This document shows positions 1-6,874 of a stretch of DNA of 30,759 nucleotides, piece by piece (position 1 is the stretch's first letter; each line of letters opens with the position of its first letter). Location of the stretch: positions 1 through 30,759 of IMG/VR virus record IMGVR_UViG_3300025087_000247; one strand, written 5' to 3'. This stretch comes from a virus. The position numbers and the translations under genes are program-made. The notes below the pieces were generated by a model. The model was not told the origin of the DNA, did no database searches, and saw only the letters and a list, made by a program, of their open reading frames with translations.

Positions 1-1334
1 CGAATTTAACTACAACTGCGCTTAATATCTCTTCTTTAACTAACCAAGGAGCTACGGGAGAAAAGGGAACACTAACCGCAACGGGGTATAATTCAAACTT
101 TCTTTATGACTCTTTTACGGGAACAAACGGAACAGTTCTTACTTCTCATACCGCAGATACAGGGCATAGCTGGACGGCAATAAGTGGATTTACTGCACAT
201 ACAATAACTGGAAATAGAATCCATGGAGCTTCAGGGCTAAGAAAAACCCTTTCATCCGCAACTTCTTCAGGAACAAATATCTCTGTTACTTTTTCTATTT
301 ACGTAGTTAGTAACGTAAGCAGTTCAGAATCTCGTGTTATTGCTAGAAGTGATGCTTCTGGTGCGAATTATATCTATGCCGGATGGGCGCAAGGAACAGG
401 AAGTACAGGAGCTTGGACTATATCCACAAGAGTTGCGGATAGTAATTATTACGTAGCTTCTGGAGATTTAGAGACTTTAACCGTAGGGCAGACTTATAAC
501 GCAGAGTTAGAAATAAGTGGAACAACTGCTACGCTTTTTGTAAATGATGTTCAAAAAGCTACTGGTTCTGTCGCGGCTGTTTCTTCCGCCGGAAAAATTG
601 GGGTTTATTCTAACAACGGAGAATCTACCACTGGTTATCACATAGGAAATATTGGAGCTTATAATCATCCAACTGCTGTTCTTCTTGCTGGTTTAGGAAG
701 TACAGGAGATATAAATACTTTTACTTCTGTTGTTGGAACTTCTGCTGGAGATAGTTTTTCAATTACTGATGATTTTAATAGAGCCGATGCTAATCCTCCT
801 AGTGGTAATTGGGTAGAAGACGCTGGAACTGGTTGGTTTATAACTACTAACTGGTTGGAAGATGATACTAATAGTGGAGTTTCTGTACTTAGGCATACTG
901 TAGCTTTAGACAACGCTTACAGGCAGTTTGCAAAAATACATGTTTTAAACAAAGTTTCAACTGATCAAGTAGGGCTTAGATTTAGAATGACCAGTACATT
1001 TACTGATGCACATTATAGACTTTTATGTACTAACACAACTACTACTTGGCAAAGTCATGGGGGATCAACAGTACAAAGTGGTTCTTTAGCTTTAGCTTCT
1101 GGAAATTGGTTAGGCTTAGAAGTTGAAGGCACTGGAACAGATACTGTAGTAAAAGTATGGGTATGGGCAAATGATCCTGGAGCTAGAAGTACTTGGGGTA
1201 CTGCTGGTTTGACATTTACTAATAATCCTGCAACTGCTGCTAATACTGGTTTATACATTGGAATTGGGGATTATGCAACGTATAATTATCGAGTAGATGA
1301 TTTTGCAGCGGGGAGTTCCGCAAATGCGCCTTAA
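1..1334 (+). CDS. Partial secreted or tail-spike protein with two LamG/concanavalin-like domains
   Basis: The reading frame is open from base 3 to the stop at 1332-1334, giving 443 visible residues with no start, so the N-terminus lies left of the window. Visible residues 1-30 contain TNQGATGEKGTLT, which resembles the C-terminal junction of the next gene (GSNGEKGVLSL). The missing part may therefore be a beta-helix like that neighbour. Residues about 34-220 (beginning YDSFTGTNGT) and about 256-440 (beginning DDFNRADANPPSGNW) are two jelly-roll modules of the LamG/concanavalin superfamily, which usually bind or act on polysaccharide. The first resembles the module near the end of the protein at 3669, sharing TVGQTY and TTGYH. 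No catalytic residues can be assigned. The stop overlaps the next start by 11 nt. The role as tail spike or exported polysaccharide-binding protein is inferred. Confidence 0.75.
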   Translation, partial: NLTTTALNISSLTNQGATGEKGTLTATGYNSNFLYDSFTGTNGTVLTSHTADTGHSWTAISGFTAHTITGNRIHGASGLRKTLSSATSSGTNISVTFSIYVVSNVSSSESRVIARSDASGANYIYAGWAQGTGSTGAWTISTRVADSNYYVASGDLETLTVGQTYNAELEISGTTATLFVNDVQKATGSVAAVSSAGKIGVYSNNGESTTGYHIGNIGAYNHPTAVLLAGLGSTGDINTFTSVVGTSAGDSFSITDDFNRADANPPSGNWVEDAGTGWFITTNWLEDDTNSGVSVLRHTVALDNAYRQFAKIHVLNKVSTDQVGLRFRMTSTFTDAHYRLLCTNTTTTWQSHGGSTVQSGSLALASGNWLGLEVEGTGTDTVVKVWVWANDPGARSTWGTAGLTFTNNPATAANTGLYIGIGDYATYNYRVDDFAAGSSANAP

Positions 1335-2832
1335 ATTATTAATTTTGGCATTATTTATTCTTTTATTCCCTGCACTAGCACAGGCAACGATACATTATGC
1401 TTCAGCCACTGGTTCTGCTAGTTGGGCTTCTAGTATATCACAGAATACTCCTTGTTCAGCTACGACAGCTATGTCCAATGCTTTAGCTGGAGATACGGTA
1501 TATTTTCGGGGGGGTATTTATGCTTTAGGCCAATCAGATAATAATATTAAAGGAGTTGGAGTGCTAACTCCTAGCCATAGTGGAACTTCTGATACTAATA
1601 GAATTGTATTTGAGGCTTACCCTGGAGAAACTCCTCATTTAAGGACAACAGTTTCAGGTTCAATTATCTCTAGGGCTTGGGGAGATACAGGGCATGATTA
1701 TACTACTTTAAGAGGGTTTACTATTTCTGGTATTGGTGCAGTAAATGGTAATTTTGGTAGTGTAGGAATAGGAAATGGTAGTATAGGAACTGTAATAGAT
1801 AGATGTATTTTTGTTGGTGATCCTGCTGGGGGGACTAATACAGATAATATCTCAGGCATTGCTTTTGGTGAAGATTCAAATTATACGGTTATAAGTAATT
1901 GCACATTTACAGATTATTGGGATACAGCTAATAACCATAATACTAGCGCGATTAAAACTTATTTTGCTCAGTATTTAACTGTTACTAATTGCAACTTTAT
2001 TCACAGCACTGTCGCAATTTATAATAAACAAGCAAGTAATTTTAATAATTATAGTAATAATTATATCTACAATTCTAATACTGCTATTTTAGTTAACGTA
2101 GATAATGTAGGCAATTCAAGTAATGGCACGGTGGCTAATAATATAATAATTGATTCCTCTTATTCTGCTCTTACATTAGAAAGACAATCAACTAACTATA
2201 CCCCAAATTGGGCTATAAATAATAATACTATTTATAATCACTCAACAACAGCAAGAATGATTAGTATAAATAATTCTACTGGTAGGTATGTTTATAATAA
2301 TATCTTAGGGGGTAATGTAAATGAAGGTACTGTTAGATACATAGCAGATTCAACTATTGATGCTGATGATCATAATTTATACTATAATACTGTTTTTTCA
2401 GTGTATAGAAATACTACTAATTACTCTTCTTTATCTGCATGGCAAGCTTCAGGAGTTTTAACTGGAGGTGGCAATCCTGGAGTAGGTTCTTTAAGAACAG
2501 TTACACAAAATATATGGCAAAATAGCTCTGGAACTTTAAGTCAAATAAATGACTTCATTCTAGTTAGTGGTTCACCAGCTTTAAACACAGGTAGAACAGG
2601 TAATATAGGTGCCAATCCTACTACAGTAGGAGTAACAAACTTAACAAACTTCTCTGTTATTACTAATTTAGGAGGAATTGGGAGCAATGGAGAGAAAGGA
2701 GTTTTAAGTTTAAAAAGTAATATTATTAAAACAAATCTTAGTCTAGGTAGTAGTGGAAATTACACTCCTCTTTCTTCACTTATTTTAGTATCAAAAATAA
2801 TTATAAAAAAAATAAATATCTTAATACAATAA
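1324..2832 (+). CDS. Secreted right-handed beta-helix (pectate-lyase-like) protein
   Basis: This 502-residue protein starts at ATG 1324, not at the upstream in-frame ATG 1297, because GGGGAG lies about 9 nt before it and the signal peptide then begins at residue 1 (MRLKLLILALF, cleavage likely after AQA, residue 21). The mature part is Asn/Thr/Ser-rich, with repeated short strands (TVISNCTF, LTVTNCNF, NGTVANNII) typical of the pectate-lyase-like or parallel beta-helix repeat fold. Such folds act as polysaccharide lyases, hydrolases or phage tail spikes. No substrate can be named. A signal peptide is unusual for a virion protein, so it may be exported from the infected cell. The tail (about 430-502) resembles the junction seen in the previous protein and ends in INILIQ. 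By eye the gene is richer in A+T than its neighbours, perhaps indicating later acquisition. Confidence 0.8.
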   Translation: MRLKLLILALFILLFPALAQATIHYASATGSASWASSISQNTPCSATTAMSNALAGDTVYFRGGIYALGQSDNNIKGVGVLTPSHSGTSDTNRIVFEAYPGETPHLRTTVSGSIISRAWGDTGHDYTTLRGFTISGIGAVNGNFGSVGIGNGSIGTVIDRCIFVGDPAGGTNTDNISGIAFGEDSNYTVISNCTFTDYWDTANNHNTSAIKTYFAQYLTVTNCNFIHSTVAIYNKQASNFNNYSNNYIYNSNTAILVNVDNVGNSSNGTVANNIIIDSSYSALTLERQSTNYTPNWAINNNTIYNHSTTARMISINNSTGRYVYNNILGGNVNEGTVRYIADSTIDADDHNLYYNTVFSVYRNTTNYSSLSAWQASGVLTGGGNPGVGSLRTVTQNIWQNSSGTLSQINDFILVSGSPALNTGRTGNIGANPTTVGVTNLTNFSVITNLGGIGSNGEKGVLSLKSNIIKTNLSLGSSGNYTPLSSLILVSKIIIKKINILIQ

Positions 2833-2845
2833 AAAGAGGTTAAAA

Positions 2846-3055
2846 ATGAAAAAGTTAATTATTATTATTTCTATTCTTTTTCTTTCAGCTTGTGCAACTG
2901 TTGCTGGTCCGGAAATAAAAACGGCTGATCCGGAAATTCAAACGGCAAAAGCACAAATGGGAATGGGAGCTTTAACTCTTAGTGCTAGAAAAGGTCTTGT
3001 TACGACCACAACTGGGCCTAATGGAAATACTTCCATTATGGTAACAATCAAGTAG
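2846..3055 (+). CDS. Small lipoprotein
   Basis: This 69-residue protein has a type II signal peptide: MKK, a hydrophobic stretch, then the lipobox LSAC with the lipidated cysteine at residue 16. The +2 residue is Ala, which in Gram-negative bacteria would favour the outer membrane. The mature 54 residues contain a near repeat, PEIKTADPEIQTAKA, and no domain I recognise. GAGG lies 6 nt before the ATG. It sits between two other signal-peptide genes in the same direction. An outer-membrane spanin (Rz1-like) was considered, but it is not proline-rich and has no partner inner spanin. Superinfection exclusion or host-surface modification are other possibilities known for phage lipoproteins. The function remains unknown. 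Confidence 0.75.
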   Translation: MKKLIIIISILFLSACATVAGPEIKTADPEIQTAKAQMGMGALTLSARKGLVTTTTGPNGNTSIMVTIK

Positions 3056-3072
3056 TAAAAGGAGTTTTAAAA

Positions 3073-3591
3073 ATGAAAAGATTTCTTTCTGTTTTCGTAG
3101 CAATAGCTTTTCTCTCTCTTGCTTCTTATTCCGAAGCGGCTTTTACTGCGGGTATGACACAGATAGCAAAAGAAGCAGCTATGGACGCTGCTTATATAAC
3201 TGGTGCTCCGGTTATTAAAATGGCCTTGGGTCTGCAAAGTGCAAATACGGCGATAAATACTGCGACTACTGATTACACTTCTTTTACTGATCTTGGAACG
3301 GCACATGGATACACGGCTGGTGGGAATACTCTTTCTTCCTGCACTTCCGTTTCTACTGCTGGTTCTTCCCCTCTGGCAGCAGATTTTAACTGCACTGGTG
3401 GACTTGTTTGGACGGCTACAGACAGCACTGGTATTACTGCTGACTGCGCAGTTCTTTATAACAGCACTTCTGGAAAAATAATGGCTCTTTATACCTTTAC
3501 CTCTGCTGCTGCAACAGGTAACGGAGCTACTTTTACAATAACTCCTCCGACTGTTTCTTCTTCCGTTCGCGGTATGATGTATATTCAATAA
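3073..3591 (+). CDS. Exported small structural-like protein with signal peptide
   Basis: This 172-residue protein begins with a Sec signal peptide (MKRFLSVFVAIAFLSLAS, cleavage likely after SEA or SEAA, residue 22 or 23). The mature part has a Gly/Ala/Thr-rich beta pattern with GTAHGYTAGGNTL followed by strands such as LVWTAT, CAVLYN and KIMALYTF. This resembles small beta-sandwich virion proteins that accompany phage tail fibres or decorate heads, in which a GY-x-x-GG motif is common. That resemblance is from memory and not certain. Three cysteines in the mature part could form disulfides outside the cytoplasm. GGAG lies 8 nt before the ATG. It ends in MMYIQ, like the -IQ ends of both beta-helix neighbours. 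A terminator follows 9 nt after the stop. Confidence 0.7.
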   Translation: MKRFLSVFVAIAFLSLASYSEAAFTAGMTQIAKEAAMDAAYITGAPVIKMALGLQSANTAINTATTDYTSFTDLGTAHGYTAGGNTLSSCTSVSTAGSSPLAADFNCTGGLVWTATDSTGITADCAVLYNSTSGKIMALYTFTSAAATGNGATFTITPPTVSSSVRGMMYIQ

Positions 3592-3599
3592 GTTAAAGA

Positions 3600-3641
3600 G
3601 GGGAGTTAGTGCAAGGAAAAAGGCTAGCTCCCCTTTTTTTA
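3600..3641 (+). terminator. Rho-independent terminator after the exported-protein gene
   Basis: A 10-bp stem (GGGGAGTTAG at 3600-3609 with CTAGCTCCCC at 3624-3633, one G-T pair) is followed by a run of eight bases, seven T and then A. It lies between the stop at 3591 and the strong ribosome binding site before 3669. It also argues against a GTG start at 3609 for the next gene. Confidence 0.85.
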
Positions 3642-3668
3642 TCCTTCTTTTCTTTTGGAGGTTTTAAA

Positions 3669-6443
3669 ATGAAGAAGATTCTTTATTTATTTTTCCTTTC
3701 TTTTTTTCTTTCTTCGACTAATAGCTTTGCTGTTTATTCCTTGCCTACAAGTAGCAATTCTAACGGGACAAATAACGCTAGAAATAGTATAACTTGGGCA
3801 GGGAATGTAGGGGTTCTCGGAGGGATTCCAGATAGGGCTACTATTTATACAACCGTAGCAGTAGGTGGGAATATTCAAACGGCGATAAATAATTGCCCTT
3901 TAGGACAAGTTGTAAAACTCGCTTCTGGAACACATTCTATTTCTTCTCAGCTTTATTTAAAAAGTGGAATAACTCTCCGTGGAAGTGGAATGGGAGTTAC
4001 GATTATCCAACCTACTACTGCTATTTCCGGTAGTCCCGTTAGATTTTCTTCCGGTGGGACTTTAAGCTCTTCCCTTGTTTTTTCCACTGGACTTGCAAAA
4101 GGTTCTACGGTTATCGGAACTTCTACTTCTCATGGTTGGGCTGTTGGGGATAAGATTCTTCTAGATCAACTTTTAAGTAGTTCTGATTCTCCTCCAGTAG
4201 ATGATGGAAGTAGGACTTATACTGACTATGCAAGAAATAGCGATAGACTTCCTGGACAGATAGTGAAAGTTATTAGAGTTATTTCTTCTACTTCTGTAGA
4301 AATAGAAATCCCTACTTATTGGAACTATAACTCTTCTCGAAGCCCACAAGCTACTAAAATAAATAACTGGATGGATAATGCCGGGATAGAAGATTTAACT
4401 ATTAATAACGCAAATGGAGGGTCTAGCCAAACAGGTTGGGGAGGTTCTTTAACTATGCACGCTACAGATAACTGCTGGTTAAAGAGAGTAGAAGTTATTG
4501 GTTCTTACATGTCTGCTATTAATATCCGTTATGGGTATAGAGATACTATTCAGTTTTCTAAATGGCATGAGGGAATTCCAGCAACTCCTTATCAGGGTTC
4601 TCCTCAGTATGATACAAGTAGAGCTTATGGAGCACAACTTAATCCCGTCAGTGCTTCTCTTTTTGAAGCAAATGAAATTTATCATTTAGACATGGCATTT
4701 ATGCTTGTTGGGCAATGTTCAGGGAATGTTTTTGGGTATAACTATATTTGGGGAATGCAATACGCTCCAAGTGCTTCTTGGCAAGTGGATACAGTAAGAG
4801 CACATGGCGGGCATCCTATGATGAATTTAATAGAAGGGAACTGGACTGTAGGAACAATGAAGTTTGATAACACTTGGGGGACTTCGAGTCATAATACTTT
4901 TTTTAGAAATAAAATACGACTAGAGACAAGTAGAACTAGCTCTGCTCAGGATTTTAACTTCTATCCAACAGTTTGGTATAATAACGCAATAGGGAATGTT
5001 TTAGGTACAGCGGGTTTTGAGACGGCTTATTCTACAACTGCTGGAAGCTCTACAAAAGCGATTATAGGTTATTCAAGTTCTAATCAACACTTTTTCCATG
5101 CAAACTGGAACTCGGTTAATAACACAACTCTTTACAATGGAAGTGAGGATCAAGTTCTTCCTGCTTCTTTTTATCTTTCTTCTAAACCCTCTTGGATGGG
5201 AAGTGGAACTCCTTGGCCGGCAATAGGTCCAGATGTTTCTCCAATGGCACCGGCACAACCTGCTTTTGGAGATATGCCTTGGGATATACAAGAAGAAACA
5301 GACACAACTCCACCTGTTCTTTCTGCTGGAAGTCCAAGTGGGAATCTTCCATCTGGAACTACTTCTACTTCTGTTTCTCTTAGTACTAACGAAGCTGCTA
5401 CTTGTAAATGGAGCCTTTCTTCTGGAACTTCTTATGCCTCTATGAGTAATACTTTTACTACTACAGGAAATTTAACTCATTCTTTTACTAAATCTGGATT
5501 AACAAATGGAAGTTCTTATAATACTTATGTAAGATGCTCTGACGGGATTAATGTAAATACCTCTGATTATCTTATTTCTTTTACTGTTAATAACACAACT
5601 CCTACACTTTCTGTTTTTGATACTTTTACTGATCCTAATGGAACTGCACTTACGGGGCATACTTCTGAGACTTCTGCTACTTGGGATAACAATCCCTATG
5701 CAGGAACTGGAACAATTACAATACAGAATAATAGAATCTATAGCAATCAAGCCTTTGGGACTTATTATGTTTCTAACTATGCTCCCGTTTTAAATGCAAC
5801 TCTTAGTGCAGATTTATACGTCGCTAGCAATGCTACTTATGCTGCTTCTGGTTTAACTCTTAGACAATCAATAACTGATGCCACGATGTATGTTTTTAGA
5901 TATAAACTTAGCGAAGGTGCCTGGGTTTTAGAAAAACTAGTAAGTAATGTTGTAAGTAATTTAGGAAGTTATCCGGCTACTTTAACAGTAGGGCAAACTT
6001 ATCACATGACTTTTGTTATCAATGGCTCGACACTTAATGGTTTTGTAAATGGAGTTAATATCCTAACTGTTACTGATACTTCTATATCTACCCCTGGATA
6101 TATCGGGGTAAGGCTTTATTACGGGAGTTCTACAACTGGTTATCATCTTGATAACTTTGAACTTCTTACTTCTGCAAATGCTTATGCTGCTCTCACTGGA
6201 AAAGGAAGTACCGGGGGATTTGGATATTTAAGTATAAGTTCTTCAAACCCCGTTACAAGATCTTTCTTCACTGGACCTTTTGGTGGTACTGGGGCAGGAA
6301 ATTTACCTTATCCAGTAAAAACAACAGGGAAGATTATTGCTGAAACTACTGAAGGTAGCTTTGGAGATATTTCAACAGAAATATCCTTCTCCGCATCAAT
6401 ACCAAAATATAATAAAAAAACTGGAAGGATTATTATTCAATAA
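3669..6443 (+). CDS. Large secreted beta-helix, Ig-like and LamG-like tail-spike or depolymerase protein
   Basis: This 924-residue protein starts at ATG 3669 because GGAGG lies 8 nt upstream and the signal peptide begins there (MKKILYLFFLSFF, cleavage likely after SFA, residue 21). The upstream GTG at 3609 lies inside a terminator. Visible order: a pectate-lyase-like beta-helix (about 60-510, starting with IQTAINN, VVKLASGTHSI and ITLRGSG); an Ig/FN3-like module (about 545-640, TTPPVLSAGSPSG then EAATCKWS and YNTYVRCSD, with two cysteines likely paired); a LamG-like module (about 648-835, FDTFTDPNGTAL, related to the module in the first gene); and a short C-terminal domain (about 842-924) ending GRIIIQ. 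The layout resembles exported bacterial polysaccharide-degrading enzymes as much as phage spikes. The substrate is unknown. Confidence 0.8.
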   Translation: MKKILYLFFLSFFLSSTNSFAVYSLPTSSNSNGTNNARNSITWAGNVGVLGGIPDRATIYTTVAVGGNIQTAINNCPLGQVVKLASGTHSISSQLYLKSGITLRGSGMGVTIIQPTTAISGSPVRFSSGGTLSSSLVFSTGLAKGSTVIGTSTSHGWAVGDKILLDQLLSSSDSPPVDDGSRTYTDYARNSDRLPGQIVKVIRVISSTSVEIEIPTYWNYNSSRSPQATKINNWMDNAGIEDLTINNANGGSSQTGWGGSLTMHATDNCWLKRVEVIGSYMSAINIRYGYRDTIQFSKWHEGIPATPYQGSPQYDTSRAYGAQLNPVSASLFEANEIYHLDMAFMLVGQCSGNVFGYNYIWGMQYAPSASWQVDTVRAHGGHPMMNLIEGNWTVGTMKFDNTWGTSSHNTFFRNKIRLETSRTSSAQDFNFYPTVWYNNAIGNVLGTAGFETAYSTTAGSSTKAIIGYSSSNQHFFHANWNSVNNTTLYNGSEDQVLPASFYLSSKPSWMGSGTPWPAIGPDVSPMAPAQPAFGDMPWDIQEETDTTPPVLSAGSPSGNLPSGTTSTSVSLSTNEAATCKWSLSSGTSYASMSNTFTTTGNLTHSFTKSGLTNGSSYNTYVRCSDGINVNTSDYLISFTVNNTTPTLSVFDTFTDPNGTALTGHTSETSATWDNNPYAGTGTITIQNNRIYSNQAFGTYYVSNYAPVLNATLSADLYVASNATYAASGLTLRQSITDATMYVFRYKLSEGAWVLEKLVSNVVSNLGSYPATLTVGQTYHMTFVINGSTLNGFVNGVNILTVTDTSISTPGYIGVRLYYGSSTTGYHLDNFELLTSANAYAALTGKGSTGGFGYLSISSSNPVTRSFFTGPFGGTGAGNLPYPVKTTGKIIAETTEGSFGDISTEISFSASIPKYNKKTGRIIIQ

Positions 6444-6476
6444 AAAAAAGTGGGCTGCGTATACTTAACCACGCAG
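6436..6476 (+). promoter_or_regulatory. Possible promoter/operator before the replication operon
   Basis: CTGCGT (6455-6460) and ACGCAG (6471-6476) form a perfect 6-bp inverted repeat around a 10-nt centre. TATACT (6460-6465) overlaps its left arm and centre and could be a -10 box. The possible -35, TTCAAT at 6436-6441, is weak and 18 nt away. There is no T-run, so it is not a normal terminator. An alternative stem pairs GTGG (6450-6453) with CCAC (6469-6472). A repressor site or mRNA hairpin are both possible. Confidence 0.3.
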
Positions 6477-6489
6477 AAAGAAGGAAAGA

Positions 6490-6741
6490 ATGAATCTTTA
6501 TGATATTCAAAAACCATTAACACAAATGGCTTATGAAGAGGTTAAGGATTTTATAAGAGAGTTAAGATATCAAAGAACAGTAGATCACTCTCCTCCAAAG
6601 AAAGAGAAGAAAAAGAGAGAGAAGAAAGAAAAGAAAACAGATATCTCTCTTCTCTTTCAACTAACTTCAGAACAGGCAGATGAGTTTTTACTTCTTTTAG
6701 AAAAGGAGAAAGAGAAAAATGAATATTCAGGAACAATGTAA
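6490..6741 (+). CDS. Small charged hypothetical protein, first gene of the replication operon
   Basis: This 83-residue protein starts 6 nt after AGGA. It has three visible parts: an N-terminal amphipathic helix (about 5-28), a lysine/glutamate-rich linker with PPKKEKKKREKKEKK (about 35-49), and a C-terminal helix with SEQADEFLLLLEKEKEK. The lysine stretch could bind nucleic acid, but no family is recognised. It overlaps the next gene by 23 nt, which suggests translational coupling in the operon that leads into the DNA polymerase. Confidence 0.65.
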   Translation: MNLYDIQKPLTQMAYEEVKDFIRELRYQRTVDHSPPKKEKKKREKKEKKTDISLLFQLTSEQADEFLLLLEKEKEKNEYSGTM

Positions 6742-6874
6742 GAAAGCTGGTTGTAAAGGATGGAATAATCCCCTGATTTGTGGAGGAGTTAAGCCTTGCC
6801 CGCTTGACGAAAAAGCAGCAGAGATGTTAAAAAAGGAGAAAAAAATTGGGATTTCTGGAAAAAGAAGAACTTAA
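6719..6874 (+). CDS. Tiny four-cysteine (zinc-finger-like) protein
   Basis: This 51-residue open frame begins at ATG 6719 and has GGAG about 10 nt upstream. Cysteines at residues 7, 12, 21 and 28 (C-x4-C-x8-C-x6-C) could bind one zinc ion. The C-terminus is very basic (KKEKKIGISGKRRT). It overlaps the gene before by 23 nt and the polymerase start by 29 nt. The packing, cysteine spacing and ribosome binding site support a real gene. A nucleic-acid-binding or replication-accessory role is only a guess from the context. Confidence 0.55.
   Translation: MNIQEQCKKAGCKGWNNPLICGGVKPCPLDEKAAEMLKKEKKIGISGKRRT

Noticed and set aside
2846-3055. Rz1-type spanin
   Set aside because: The lipobox fits, but there is no proline-rich body, no partner inner spanin and no neighbouring endolysin or holin.
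3067-3588. 173-codon open frame on the minus strand, opposite the small exported protein
   Set aside because: The Ser/Arg/Cys-rich translation is an antisense shadow. The plus-strand gene has a signal peptide and a strong ribosome binding site.
3609-3668. GTG start giving 20 more residues to the 924-residue protein
   Set aside because: The start lies in the stem of a terminator and would bury the clear signal peptide that begins at 3669.
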